From assembly GCA_032718475.1 (NCBI GenBank), contig JAUCBJ010008843.1:1-43621 (forward strand): 43,621 bases of DNA, read 5' to 3'. The DNA comes from Nemertoderma westbladi (lineage: Eukaryota > Xenacoelomorpha > Nemertodermatida > Nemertodermatidae). Shown here in pieces: positions 43,081 to 43,621 of this stretch. The position numbers and the translations under genes are program-made. Within the stretch, counting starts at the first letter, position 1. Each line of letters opens with the position of its first letter. The notes beneath the pieces were generated by a model that saw nothing but the letters and a program-made list of their open reading frames with translations, was not told the DNA's origin and ran no database searches.

Positions 43081-43621
43081 GCGTTCACTGGGCTGACTGT
43101 AAAAGCTTTTGTGGGATAACTGATACGTTTGCCTTTGCTGGCCAGTTCTCCCCCAGGCGCTGGAATACTCTAAAAAGGTTTTCTAACTGTATATATATTC
43201 CCCTCGCCCGCAAGGTACCTTTACAGGTGTTTTAACGGACATAAAAATCATTCTGCTATATACGTGTTTTGGCGGACATGGTAAGGCAAAAAACTTGTAA
43301 TGCACCAACTACCTTTCACAGCTTAGCCGTGATGATTCATATTACGACATCTAGCAGCTGGTTGCTGACATGGAAACAGCCATTGGACGCGTGGTTCTTT
43401 GTTTGGCTTGGGCCAATCAGGGCGGTTTTTCCTGTCGACGTGTAGCTTTTAGTCGATCATAAGGAGAGTGTTCTGTCTTACTGTTTTTAGAGTTGTTACT
43501 TTGTTGTTATTGCTGTCTAAGCCAGAAACACCGGCATTTTTGGATAGATACTGCTGTACCGTAAACTGCTTGAATTATCGAAAGTATAAACTGTTACCGA
43601 ATCGAATATCACCTAACTCAT
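43081..43621. other. No gene seen
   Basis: AT-rich sequence to the window end; no LTR match to 37310-38571 and no open frame of note. Confidence 0.45.

Noticed and set aside
37311-43621. LTR pair for the gypsy element
   Set aside because: No matching sequence between 37311-38571 and 43081-43621.

Overview
The window looks like nuclear DNA of a marine invertebrate animal. It has AT-rich intergenic DNA, a spliced multi-exon gene with GT-AG introns, AATAAA signals, C2H2 zinc fingers, and dense mixed transposons (BEL/Pao, Ty3/gypsy, non-LTR, several MITE families). The palindromes TAGGCCTA and TACCGGTA are very frequent. The species cannot be fixed from sequence alone; a deuterostome such as an echinoderm or hemichordate is only a guess.

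Layout. 1-8640 and 30580-37150 are two same-strand copies of one segment, 22 kb apart. Each copy holds, in order: a decayed zinc-knuckle gene fragment on the minus strand; a GC-rich degenerate stretch; a G23 homopolymer; a tandemly duplicated 1.1-kb unit whose first member carries a truncated copy of the main gene; and the complete main gene. The main gene has two exons that join exactly in frame (3518-4517 + 6343-7004; 33974-34967 + 35987-36564). Its protein has an N-terminal motif resembling the N-terminal helices of PDE5/6/11-type phosphodiesterases, a long Ser/Thr/Asn/Pro-rich middle with a SUMO-type IKTE site, and a C-terminal C2H2 array (six fingers in copy A, five in copy B). Exon 1 is almost identical between copies, while the fingers differ mostly at DNA-contact positions. 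This is the most interesting system in the window: a duplicated transcription-factor-like gene whose DNA specificity appears to be diversifying in a transposon-rich region.

The spacer (8640-30580) is a transposon mosaic. It contains a GC-rich palindromic satellite (8681-9650), a non-LTR reverse transcriptase remnant (9853-10945) and a 6.6-kb interval bounded by about 230-bp inverted repeats (11341-17968). Inside that interval is a foldback element with 400-bp terminal inverted repeats carrying a small ORF (12564-14720). A TTAA-flanked MITE splits an old gene (18295-18772). A 1462-codon BEL/Pao gag-protease frame has lost its reverse transcriptase (20789-25177). A second cluster of small ORFs (28442-29310) shares an apparently identical 207-bp piece with the foldback element.

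After copy B come a minisatellite, a small MITE (37773-38095), and a frameshifted Ty3/gypsy element (38572-43080) interrupted by a 0.66-kb insertion. No canonical tRNA or rRNA gene, CRISPR array or bacterial signal is present; a single tRNA-like (SINE-head-like) sequence lies at 8058-8154. The duplication could in principle be an assembly artefact (two haplotypes placed in series). That is the main caveat for the paralogue interpretation.
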